NCBI GenBank assembly: GCA_007134165.1
Contig: SLLJ01000041.1
Location: 1 to 18,198 of the forward strand
Source of the DNA: Nitriliruptoraceae bacterium
GTDB lineage: Bacteria > Actinomycetota > Nitriliruptoria > Nitriliruptorales > Nitriliruptoraceae
Direction of reading: 5' to 3'
DNA: 18,198 nucleotides
The notes below the pieces were generated by a model. That model did no database searches, was not told the origin of the DNA, and saw only the letters and a list, made by a program, of their open reading frames with translations. Numbering within the stretch: the stretch's first letter is position 1; every line of letters begins with the position of its first letter. Positions 6,617 to 14,177 of this stretch are shown piece by piece. The position numbers and the translations under genes were made by a program.

Positions 6617-8812
6617 TTGACCCGTCCCCAACGGCTGCTGCTCGTCCAGCGGATCATCGCCGCTGCGCTGGTCACGCTCGTCGTGCCGGCGGTGATCGCG
6701 CTGGGCAGCGTTGCCGACGAGCAGCCCGTGCGTGAGGGCGAGCCGGCGCCGCGCACCGTGTTCGCCGATGAGCAGGTCCGCATCACCGACGCCGAGGCGA
6801 CCGACATCGCCCGAGCCCGGGCGGCGGAGTCGGTGGAGCCGATCGTGGTCGCCGACCGAGACGCGCAGGCCGCCATCGTGCGCGATGTCCGCGAGGCGTT
6901 CACCGCGACCCGGGCGGTGCGCATCCCGGTCAGCGACGGCCCGGACGCCCCGCCCCGGATCCCGCCGCGCAACGAACAGGTCGATCGGCTGCTCGAGCAG
7001 GAGCCGGAGATCCCCCGCGAGGTCGCCCAGGAGCTCGTTCGGCTCGGCGATCCCGAGCTCGAGGTCGTCGAGCGCGAGACCATCTCGGTCGCTCAGGAGT
7101 TCGCGCGCCAGCGCATCGGTGAGGACGGCCTCGAAGACGTCCTCGAGGACCAGCTCCCGGTCGAGCTCGCGCTGCGCTCGCTGCCCGGTGACACCGCGGC
7201 GAGCATCGCCGATCCGCTGCTGCGCCTGTGGCTGCGTCCGACCGTCACGGTCGATCCCGAGGCCACCGCCTCGGCCCGGCAGCGGGCTGCCGAGGAGATC
7301 GACGAGGTGGTCGACATCTGGCGCCGGGGTGAGGCGATCGTGCGTGAGGGCGAGGTCGTGGAGCCGATGCAGCTGCGCGCCATCGAGCAGCTCGGGCTGA
7401 CCGGCGCCACCCCGCTGCTCGACCTGCTGCGCGCGGGGCTCGCGATGCTGGTGGTCACCCTGGTGTCCGCGGTCTACCTCCAGCGCATGCAGCCCTACGT
7501 CTGGGTCACCGGCAAGAAGCTGGTGCTGCTCGGGATGCTCGTGGTCGCCTACGGCGGTCTGGTGGTGGGCACCAGCCTGCTGACCGAAGCGACCTCGGCC
7601 GGCTGGGCCTACGCGGTGCCCTCAGGGGCGCTGGCGATGCTCACGGCTCTGCTCATCCACCCGGTGGTGGGGATCGCCACGATGCTGCCGGCCGTCGTGA
7701 TCGTGCTGCTCGTGCTGCCCGGTGCCGCGCCCTTCGCGCTGTTCGCGGCCGTGGCCGTCCTGGTCAGTGTGCCGCTGACCACCGCGATCAGCTCTCGATC
7801 GCAGCTGCGCACCGCGACCGTGCGTGCCGGGCTGACCTACCCACTTCTGGCGGCCGCCATCACGGTCGTGTTCGGTCCGCGCGAGGATCTGCTGGTTGCG
7901 ATCGGTGCCGGCATGCTCAACGGCGTGATCACGGCGGTGGCCGTGCAGGGCGCCATGCCCTTCCTCGAGACGGCGTTCCGGCTTCCCACCGTGACCGCGC
8001 TGCTCGACCTCGCCGACCGCAACCACCCGCTGCTGCGCGAGCTCGAAACCAAGGCCTTGGGCACCTACAACCACGCGGTCATGGTGGCCCACCTCACCGA
8101 GCGCGCCTGCCGCGCGGTTGGCGCCGACCCATTGCTGGGCTCGGTCGCCGCTCTGTACCACGACATCGGCAAGGTGCGACAGCCCCACTTCTTCATCGAG
8201 AACCAGCAGGGCATCGCCAACCCTCACGACGAGCTCGATCCGGAGGTGTCCGCGGTCATCCTGCACAGCCATGTCGTGGACGGAGTCGAGCTCGCCACCG
8301 AGTACCGCCTGCCCCCCGAGGTGGTCGCCTGCATCGGTAGCCACCATGGCACGATGCTCGTGAGCTACTTCTACGACAAGGCCGTGCGGCAGGCCGGCGG
8401 CGATCGCTCGGCGGTGGACGAGCAGCACTACCGCTACCGCGGAACCAAGCCGCGCAGCAAGGAGGCCGCCGTGCTCGTCCTGGCCGACTGCAGCGAGGCC
8501 ACGACCCGCGCCATGGCCATGTCGCGGGGCACGATCCCGCGCGAGGAGATCGAGGCCACCGTGGATCGGCTGCTGCAGGAGCGCGTCGACGACGGCCAGT
8601 TCGACGACTGCGACCTGACCTTCCGGGAGCTCGCGCTGGCTCGCACCACCATCGTGGAGTCCCTGGTGGGCATCTACCACCCTCGGATCGCCTACCCCTC
8701 GACCGATCCCGACCAGGCCGTCGCGCTCCCGGACCTGCCCGAACTCCCCGAGTTGGCCGCGGACCTCCCCGCGACGGGGCGGGGACGTCCGCAGCCGCCG
8801 GCCGCCGGCTAG
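6617..8812 (+). CDS. 7TM-HD phosphohydrolase (PgpH/YqfF family), probable cyclic di-AMP phosphodiesterase
   Basis: Family members such as Listeria PgpH cleave cyclic di-AMP with a cytoplasmic HD domain fed by a membrane sensor. From TTG 6617 the protein has 731 residues. An N-terminal helix (LLLVQRIIAAALVTLVVPAV) leads to an extracytoplasmic 7TMR-HDED-type domain (about 35-265) with the typical segment ADEQPVREGEPAPRTVFADE. A block of about seven helices follows (about 270-450), then the HD domain. Its first metal histidine is H486 (TYNHAVMVAHL), the HD pair is YHDIGK (H515, D516), and later ligands lie in AVILHSHVVDG, CIGSHHGT and LADCSEATTRAM. The tail is Pro/Ala-rich. The start is uncertain: TTG 6617 has GAGGG four bases upstream, while an in-frame GTG at 6548 lacks one. 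It converges on the Lrp-like gene with a 1-bp gap. Confidence 0.93.
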   Translation: MTRPQRLLLVQRIIAAALVTLVVPAVIALGSVADEQPVREGEPAPRTVFADEQVRITDAEATDIARARAAESVEPIVVADRDAQAAIVRDVREAFTATRAVRIPVSDGPDAPPRIPPRNEQVDRLLEQEPEIPREVAQELVRLGDPELEVVERETISVAQEFARQRIGEDGLEDVLEDQLPVELALRSLPGDTAASIADPLLRLWLRPTVTVDPEATASARQRAAEEIDEVVDIWRRGEAIVREGEVVEPMQLRAIEQLGLTGATPLLDLLRAGLAMLVVTLVSAVYLQRMQPYVWVTGKKLVLLGMLVVAYGGLVVGTSLLTEATSAGWAYAVPSGALAMLTALLIHPVVGIATMLPAVVIVLLVLPGAAPFALFAAVAVLVSVPLTTAISSRSQLRTATVRAGLTYPLLAAAITVVFGPREDLLVAIGAGMLNGVITAVAVQGAMPFLETAFRLPTVTALLDLADRNHPLLRELETKALGTYNHAVMVAHLTERACRAVGADPLLGSVAALYHDIGKVRQPHFFIENQQGIANPHDELDPEVSAVILHSHVVDGVELATEYRLPPEVVACIGSHHGTMLVSYFYDKAVRQAGGDRSAVDEQHYRYRGTKPRSKEAAVLVLADCSEATTRAMAMSRGTIPREEIEATVDRLLQERVDDGQFDDCDLTFRELALARTTIVESLVGIYHPRIAYPSTDPDQAVALPDLPELPELAADLPATGRGRPQPPAAG

Positions 8813-8813
8813 G

Positions 8814-9098
8814 TCACTCGGCATCCTGGCCGTAGGCGAAGCCGGCGTCGAGCACCTGGGAGGCGTAGCTGCGGAAGGCGATCACGGTCTCGGAGCGCCG
8901 GATCCCGCCGACGCGGCCGATCGAGCCGGCGACGATGTCGGCCAGGTCCTCGTTGCGGGCGGCCTTGACCTTGAGGATCAGGTCGTAGCGGCCGGTCACC
9001 GAGTAGGTCTCGACGACCCCTTCGAGGCCCGCGACAGCCTCGGCGACCTCGGAGATCCGGTCGACCTCGGCTTCGAGCAGCACGAACGCGGTGATCAC
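8814..9098 (-). CDS. Stand-alone Lrp/AsnC ligand-binding (RAM) domain protein
   Basis: This 94-aa protein consists only of the C-terminal effector-binding and oligomerisation domain of Lrp/AsnC regulators. No helix-turn-helix is present. It opens with ITAFVLLEAEVDR, continues with VVETYSVTGRYDLILKVKA, the family's typical beta strand and Gly-rich turn, and ends with SETVIAFRSYASQ. Such single-domain proteins form dimers or higher oligomers that bind amino acids. Some may modulate full-length Lrp partners. I chose the GTG at 9098 because AAAGG lies about seven bases upstream. A longer frame reaching 9443 has no domain-like content in its extra N-terminal part. It is divergent from the sigma-70 gene, and TAGCGT at 9127-9122 on the minus strand is a possible -10 box. 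Confidence 0.87.
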   Translation of the reverse strand: MITAFVLLEAEVDRISEVAEAVAGLEGVVETYSVTGRYDLILKVKAARNEDLADIVAGSIGRVGGIRRSETVIAFRSYASQVLDAGFAYGQDAE

Positions 9099-9444
9099 GG
9101 GCTCGCCTTTCGTCGCTGGCCACGCTATCGTTGTGCCGTGGCATCGGTGGCCGACCTTACCAGCCTGCCTGAGCGCAGAGCGCACGTGTGGGGGCTCCGG
9201 GAAGACACCGGGTGGTTTGAGCGTTTGACCGCTCGGAAGCCGGCTCCAGGGCGCATGTCGCGGCCCCATAGCCAAGCCCGAGATGGCGTTGTCGCGCGGC
9301 CACCGCCCATACGTCGGCACCACCGGCCGACCGGCTCCGAACCGATCGTGCGATGCTGTAGTTGAGCGCCGTGAATACTGGCCGATTAGCCCCACCGTCG
9401 TCGCGGCCCGACCGCGACGCCTGAGCCGCCCACAGGAGGCCACG
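9099..9444. other. Gene-free divergent intergenic region (346 bp)
   Basis: This is the only stretch of more than 300 bases without a convincing gene. It separates the Lrp-like gene (minus) from sigma paralogue 1 (plus). It contains the inverted repeat at 9119-9142 overlapping a minus-strand TAGCGT. There is a short hairpin GAGCG-TTTGAC-CGCTC around 9218-9233 and a possible promoter upstream of the sigma gene (CGAAC at 9338-9342 and GTTG at 9361-9364, or AATACT at 9374-9379). GGCTCC recurs three times. I find no tRNA or recognisable riboswitch. A 75-codon GTG-started frame at 9138-9365 has low-complexity, Arg/Pro-rich content and no ribosome binding site, so I do not call it. Confidence 0.6.
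9119..9142. repeat. Inverted repeat upstream of the Lrp-like gene, possible operator
   Basis: GCCACG (9119-9124) and CGTGGC (9137-9142) are perfect complements separated by 12 bases. The left arm overlaps the candidate minus-strand -10 (9127-9122) of the Lrp-like gene. An operator or a chance six-base match are both possible. Confidence 0.3.
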
Positions 9445-10602
9445 GTGAATCACACCGACTTGCCCACCGCCGAGGTTGCGGTCGAGGAACTCCTCGACCG
9501 GTCGACCGAGCGAGGGTACGTGCTGCTCTCCGAGCTCCAGGAGTTGCACGTTCCCGAACTGCACGGCGACATGTGGGTCGAGGACACCGTCGCTGCCGCC
9601 CGTCAGCAGGGCCTGCAGGTCATCGACGACGTCGCCGACGACGCTCCTGAGGACGTCGTCGACCACACCGCGGCGCTGACCACCGACCTGGTACGCCAGT
9701 ACCTCAACGACGCCGGACGCCACGCCCTGCTCACCAAAGAGGACGAGGCCGACCTCGCCAAGCGCTACCAGGCCGGGCTGGCCGCCGACGGTTTCCTGGC
9801 CGGCCGCGCCGACCTGACCCGCAGCGTCAAGGCCAAGCTGCGGCGCATCAGCCGCGACGGTGCCCGTGCCAAGGAGCGCATGGTTCAGGCCAACCTGCGG
9901 CTGGTCGTTCCCCAGGCCCGCAAGTTCTCCGGCCGAGATCTCGACTTCATCGAGCTCATCCAGGAGGGCAACCTCGGCCTGCTCCGGGCGGTCGAGAAGT
10001 TCGATCACACCAAGGGCTACAAGTTCTCGACCTATGCGGTGTGGTGGATCCGCCAGGCGCTGCAGCGTGGGGTGGCCAGCAAGGGCCGCACCATCCGGGT
10101 GCCGGCCCACGTCTGGGAGTTGTACGGCAAGCTGCGATCGGCCGAGTTGCGGTTGCGTCAGCAGAAGGGCGCCGACCCCACCGAGGCGGAGATCGCCGAG
10201 GAGGTCGGTCTCACGCCACTGCGGGTGCGCGAGGTCCGCGAGGCGATGCAGGAGCTGGTCAGCCTCGACCGACCGATCGGTGAAGATGGCGACGCGACGA
10301 TGGGCGATCTGATCGCCGACGCGGCGGTGATCGACCCGGCCGACACCGCACTCGAGGGCGATGCGCTCAGCCAGATCGATGCGGCGCTCGCGGCCCTCGA
10401 TGACCGCGAACGCATCATCCTGGTGCTGCGCTTCGGGCTGCACGGCGAGGAGCCGCTCACCCTCGAGGAGATCGGTGCTCACTTCGGGCTGACCCGGGAG
10501 CGGATCCGCCAGATGCAGAACCGCGCCTTGGCCAAGCTTCGCCACCCCTCGCGGGCCCACAGCCTCGCTGGGTTGCTCGACGTCCTCGACCGCGCCGCCT
10601 GA
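9445..10602 (+). CDS. RNA polymerase sigma-70 family factor, SigA/RpoD-like paralogue 1
   Basis: This 385-aa SigA-like sigma factor has all the core regions. A short region 1.1-like N-terminus contains RGYVLLSELQEL (23-34). Region 1.2 starts at TDLVRQYLNDAG (80-91), regions 2.1-2.4 span about 145-215, region 3 about 216-295, and region 4 ends in LTRERIRQMQ (349-358) and KLRHPSR (364-370). The -35-reading RERIRQ helix is intact, and PIGEDGDATMG (277-287) is the region 3.2 finger. Region 2.4 reads YAVWWIRQALQRG (197-209), with Val before the two melting Trp and Gln where E. coli sigma-70 has T440. VPQARKFSGRDLD (155-167) also departs from the usual VSxARK. The start is GTG with AGGAGG at 9434-9439, five bases upstream. 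A region 1.1-like domain makes it primary-like, but sequence alone cannot show which paralogue is the housekeeping factor. Confidence 0.93.
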   Translation: MNHTDLPTAEVAVEELLDRSTERGYVLLSELQELHVPELHGDMWVEDTVAAARQQGLQVIDDVADDAPEDVVDHTAALTTDLVRQYLNDAGRHALLTKEDEADLAKRYQAGLAADGFLAGRADLTRSVKAKLRRISRDGARAKERMVQANLRLVVPQARKFSGRDLDFIELIQEGNLGLLRAVEKFDHTKGYKFSTYAVWWIRQALQRGVASKGRTIRVPAHVWELYGKLRSAELRLRQQKGADPTEAEIAEEVGLTPLRVREVREAMQELVSLDRPIGEDGDATMGDLIADAAVIDPADTALEGDALSQIDAALAALDDRERIILVLRFGLHGEEPLTLEEIGAHFGLTRERIRQMQNRALAKLRHPSRAHSLAGLLDVLDRAA

Positions 10603-10616
10603 CCGACTCTCCCACC

Positions 10617-10641
10617 GGCCCACCGCAGCTTGCGGTGGGCC
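10617..10641 (+). terminator. Strong hairpin between sigma paralogue 1 and yibE/F
   Basis: An 11-bp perfect GC-rich stem (10617-10627 with 10631-10641) closes on a GCT loop, starting 14 bases after the sigma stop. No T-run follows, so it is either a U-less actinobacterial terminator or an mRNA processing or attenuation element. The yibE/F ribosome binding site AGGAG (10651-10655) lies only nine bases past the stem. Confidence 0.6.
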
Positions 10642-10660
10642 GTGGTCTGCAGGAGTCGCC

Positions 10661-11932
10661 GTGGCCCTTCCCACCATCCATCATCGTCTGCTCCTGGTCG
10701 TGGCGGCACTGATGGTGCTGACCGTGGTCGGGATGGTGGTGTTGTGGCCCCGCGCGGACCAGCTGCCGGGGGCCCAGGCCGACGTGCCGGATCTGGTCAC
10801 CGCTGAGGTCGTCGCGGTTGACGTACGGTCACACGACCCGGACCCCGCGCTGGGCGGCTCCGGCGAGCTGCTGGTGGTCACCGTCGAGTTGCTCGGTGGC
10901 GACGAGGCCGGTGAGCGCGTCGACCTCGAGGTCGTTCCCGAGGGCTATCCGCCCTTCGTGGTCGGCGACCGGGTGGAACTCGACCGGGTGCTGATCGACG
11001 GCGAGGACCCCGCCTGGTTCATCGTGGACTTCCGGCGGCTGCCCACCTTGTGGCTGCTGCTCGGGCTGTTCGTCCTGGCCGTCATCGCCGTGGGCCGCTG
11101 GCACGGGCTGCGCTCGCTGCTGGGGCTCGCGATCAGCCTGCTGATCGTGGTGCGCTTCGTCGTGCCCGCCATCCTGGTGGGTCGCAGCCCCCCGCTGGTC
11201 GCGATCGTGGGAGCGATCGCGATCATGATCGTCACGCTGTACCTCGCCCACGGCGTCAACGAGATGACCACCTCGGCGATCATCGGGACCGGGGGGGCAC
11301 TGCTGCTGACCGTGGGACTCGCGGTCGTGATCGTCGACCGGGCCAAGATCACCGGCTATGCCTCGGACGAGGCCAACCTGGTCAGCTTTGCCTTCGAGGG
11401 TCTGGATCTGCAGGGTCTGGTGCTCGCCGGACTGATCATCGCTGCTCTGGGGGTGCTCGACGACGTCACCGTCAGCCAGGCCTCCACCGTGTTCGCGCTG
11501 CACGACACCGACCGCACGCTGTCGTGGTCAGCGCTGTTCGCTCGCGCGATGAAGGTCGGTCGCGATCACATCGCCTCGGTGGTCAACACGCTGTTCCTGG
11601 CGTACGCGGGAGCGTCGCTGGCGCTGCTGGTGCTGTTCTCCACCAGCGGTCTGCCCGCCACCGAGATCGTCAACTCCGAGGTCTTCGCCGAGGAACTGGT
11701 CAAGACCGTGATCGGCTCGCTCGGCTTGATCGCGGCGGTGCCGTTCACCACCGCCCTGGCCGCGCGCGTGGCGATCAGTCGGCAACTCGATCCGCCGGTC
11801 CGTCGCGGGCCGGGAGATGAACCCCGAGAGGATCTCGACGACCTCGACGACCTCGATGAGGAGCAGCGCGCCCAGCGCTCCTGGGCGCGGTACCTCACCG
11901 AACGCGGCGAGCGTCCGAACGACGCCGGGTGA
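10661..11932 (+). CDS. YibE/F family membrane protein
   Basis: A 423-aa polytopic membrane protein of the YibE/F family (Pfam PF07907), whose molecular function is not established. The first helix is LLLVVAALMVLTVVGMVVLW (10-29). An extracytoplasmic beta-rich domain follows (about 40-125) with PEGYPPFVVGDRVEL, which resembles a small OB-like fold. About seven more helices follow, from LWLLLGLFVLAVIAVG onward. The family signature GVLDDVTVSQASTVFAL is around residue 264-280 and AVPFTTALAA is near the end of the last helix. The cytoplasmic tail has an acidic LDD repeat and is rich in Arg and Glu. The GTG start has AGGAG five bases upstream. It lies downstream of sigma paralogue 1 past a strong hairpin, so its expression may be separated from, or attenuated relative to, the sigma gene. 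Confidence 0.9.
   Translation: MALPTIHHRLLLVVAALMVLTVVGMVVLWPRADQLPGAQADVPDLVTAEVVAVDVRSHDPDPALGGSGELLVVTVELLGGDEAGERVDLEVVPEGYPPFVVGDRVELDRVLIDGEDPAWFIVDFRRLPTLWLLLGLFVLAVIAVGRWHGLRSLLGLAISLLIVVRFVVPAILVGRSPPLVAIVGAIAIMIVTLYLAHGVNEMTTSAIIGTGGALLLTVGLAVVIVDRAKITGYASDEANLVSFAFEGLDLQGLVLAGLIIAALGVLDDVTVSQASTVFALHDTDRTLSWSALFARAMKVGRDHIASVVNTLFLAYAGASLALLVLFSTSGLPATEIVNSEVFAEELVKTVIGSLGLIAAVPFTTALAARVAISRQLDPPVRRGPGDEPREDLDDLDDLDEEQRAQRSWARYLTERGERPNDAG
11834..11860 (+). repeat. Three 9-bp repeats encoding Leu-Asp-Asp
   Basis: Units CTCGACGAC, CTCGACGAC and CTCGATGAG lie in frame near the 3' end of the yibE/F gene and encode LDD-LDD-LDE. They make an acidic patch in the cytoplasmic tail. Confidence 0.8.
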
Positions 11933-11963
11933 GCGGTCGGTGGACTACGTAGGGTGCTGGGAC

Positions 11964-11972
11964 TGCTAGCCT
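11964..11972 (+). promoter_or_regulatory. Candidate extended -10 promoter of the PDZ/S16 gene
   Basis: TGC followed by TAGCCT forms an extended -10 element (TG one base before the hexamer). Transcription would start near 11979, about 36 bases before the chosen GTG. There is no convincing -35 box, which extended -10 promoters can do without. The 69-bp gap before sigma paralogue 2 has no clear promoter, so this one may also drive sigma paralogue 2 and dacB. Confidence 0.45.
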
Positions 11973-12014
11973 CGCGCCACGGGGCACCTGGGGCCGGGAG
12001 TGGGAGGTTCCGAC

Positions 12015-12965
12015 GTGCGCACCGGCAGGCGGCAGCAGCCCAGAGGGCGTGCCACCCCGCTGCTGATGATGCTCACCGTGCTCGCCCTGTTGCCGGTGCC
12101 GTGGCTGCACGCGGTGGGTGACGATCCGCCGGGCGGAGCCTGGCGGCTGGATGGCCGCCTGGTCGTCGACGGACGGATCGTCGACCCCCCAGGTCGCTGG
12201 TCGTGGCTCACGGTCGGTCGCCCCCCGTTGGTGGCCGAGGTGGTGCGCGATTGGCTGGTCGCGTCCGATGATCCGGCGCAGGATCTGCGGCTGGGCACGC
12301 TCGCGAGCCGGCCCTCGGTCAACGAGCCCGCGGCCGTGGCCATCGGACTGCAGGCGGCAGGGGTCGAGGTGAACCTGGAGATCCTGGTCGAGGCGAGTGG
12401 CGCGCTGATCCCCGGCCTGCCGGATCCGGCGGTCGTGACCGAACTCAATGGCGTTGCGTTGCACCACCGCGAGGACCTGGAGCGGGCCGTGTCGCTGGCC
12501 GGGGACCGCACGAGTTTCGTGACGGCAGACGCCGCGGGGCCACTGGTCGTGCCGGGCGACGCGCTGCCCTACGAGCGGCTCGAGGTCATCGAGGTCGCCC
12601 CCCGGGAGCTGACCGCGGCGATCGGTGGCCCCCTGGACCGCCTCCCGCCGGTTCGGTGGTTGCGCAAGCTGGCGCTGGGCCGGTCCCATGGCCTGATGGT
12701 GGCGCTGGTGGCCTACACCGACGCTTCCGGGGGGGACCTCGCCCGGGGGCGGCACGTCGCCGGCACCGGGTCGATCCGCGGTGACGGCAGCGTCGGCCCG
12801 ATCGGCGGGTTGGCGGCCAAGGCTGCGGCGGCCCGGGACCGCGGTGCCGACGTGCTGCTGTTCCCGGCCGAGCAGCACGGTGAGCTCGACAGCTTCGACC
12901 CCGGCACCATGCGTCTGCTGCCGGTGGCTACGCTCGACACGGCGATCGCGGCCCTGGAGCGCTGA
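12015..12965 (+). CDS. Secreted or membrane-anchored PDZ and Lon-type S16 protease-like protein
   Basis: This 316-aa protein resembles the actinobacterial and Bacillus YlbL-type proteins: a signal anchor, a PDZ domain and a Lon (S16) proteolytic domain without an ATPase. The anchor is about 14-32 after a basic start (RTGRRQQPRGR). The PDZ-like part is degenerate, with ALIPGLPDPAVVTELNGVAL and then HHREDLERAV. The S16 domain retains the Ser-Lys dyad: S224 in LGRSHGLM and K269 in GPIGGLAAKAAAA, 45 residues apart as expected. GDLARGRHVAGTGSI is a typical block. The nucleophile motif is GRSHG where Lon proteins have GPSAG. The GTG at 12015 has GGGAGG at 12002-12007, seven bases upstream. The active site would face the outside. 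Activity and substrates are unknown. Confidence 0.85.
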   Translation: MRTGRRQQPRGRATPLLMMLTVLALLPVPWLHAVGDDPPGGAWRLDGRLVVDGRIVDPPGRWSWLTVGRPPLVAEVVRDWLVASDDPAQDLRLGTLASRPSVNEPAAVAIGLQAAGVEVNLEILVEASGALIPGLPDPAVVTELNGVALHHREDLERAVSLAGDRTSFVTADAAGPLVVPGDALPYERLEVIEVAPRELTAAIGGPLDRLPPVRWLRKLALGRSHGLMVALVAYTDASGGDLARGRHVAGTGSIRGDGSVGPIGGLAAKAAAARDRGADVLLFPAEQHGELDSFDPGTMRLLPVATLDTAIAALER

Positions 12966-13034
12966 GCAGCGCCTGCCGCCCGCTTCCTGGCCCACCCCGG
13001 CCCGCAGCTGCCAGCAACCTCGAGACCGGACATC

Positions 13035-14157
<1,123 letters not shown>

Positions 14158-14177
<20 letters not shown>

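Noticed and set aside
8791..8812. GCCGCCGGC direct repeat at the end of the 7TM-HD gene as a bidirectional terminator
   Set aside because: The arms are mainly direct, not inverted. Only about five base pairs can form, and the site lies inside coding sequence.
9138..9365. A 75-codon GTG-started frame in the divergent intergenic region
   Set aside because: There is no ribosome binding site, the composition is Arg/Pro-rich, no domain is visible, and the start falls inside the inverted repeat.
9157..10677. A 506-codon minus-strand frame opposite sigma paralogue 1
   Set aside because: It is a GC-driven shadow of the sigma gene with no recognisable protein features.
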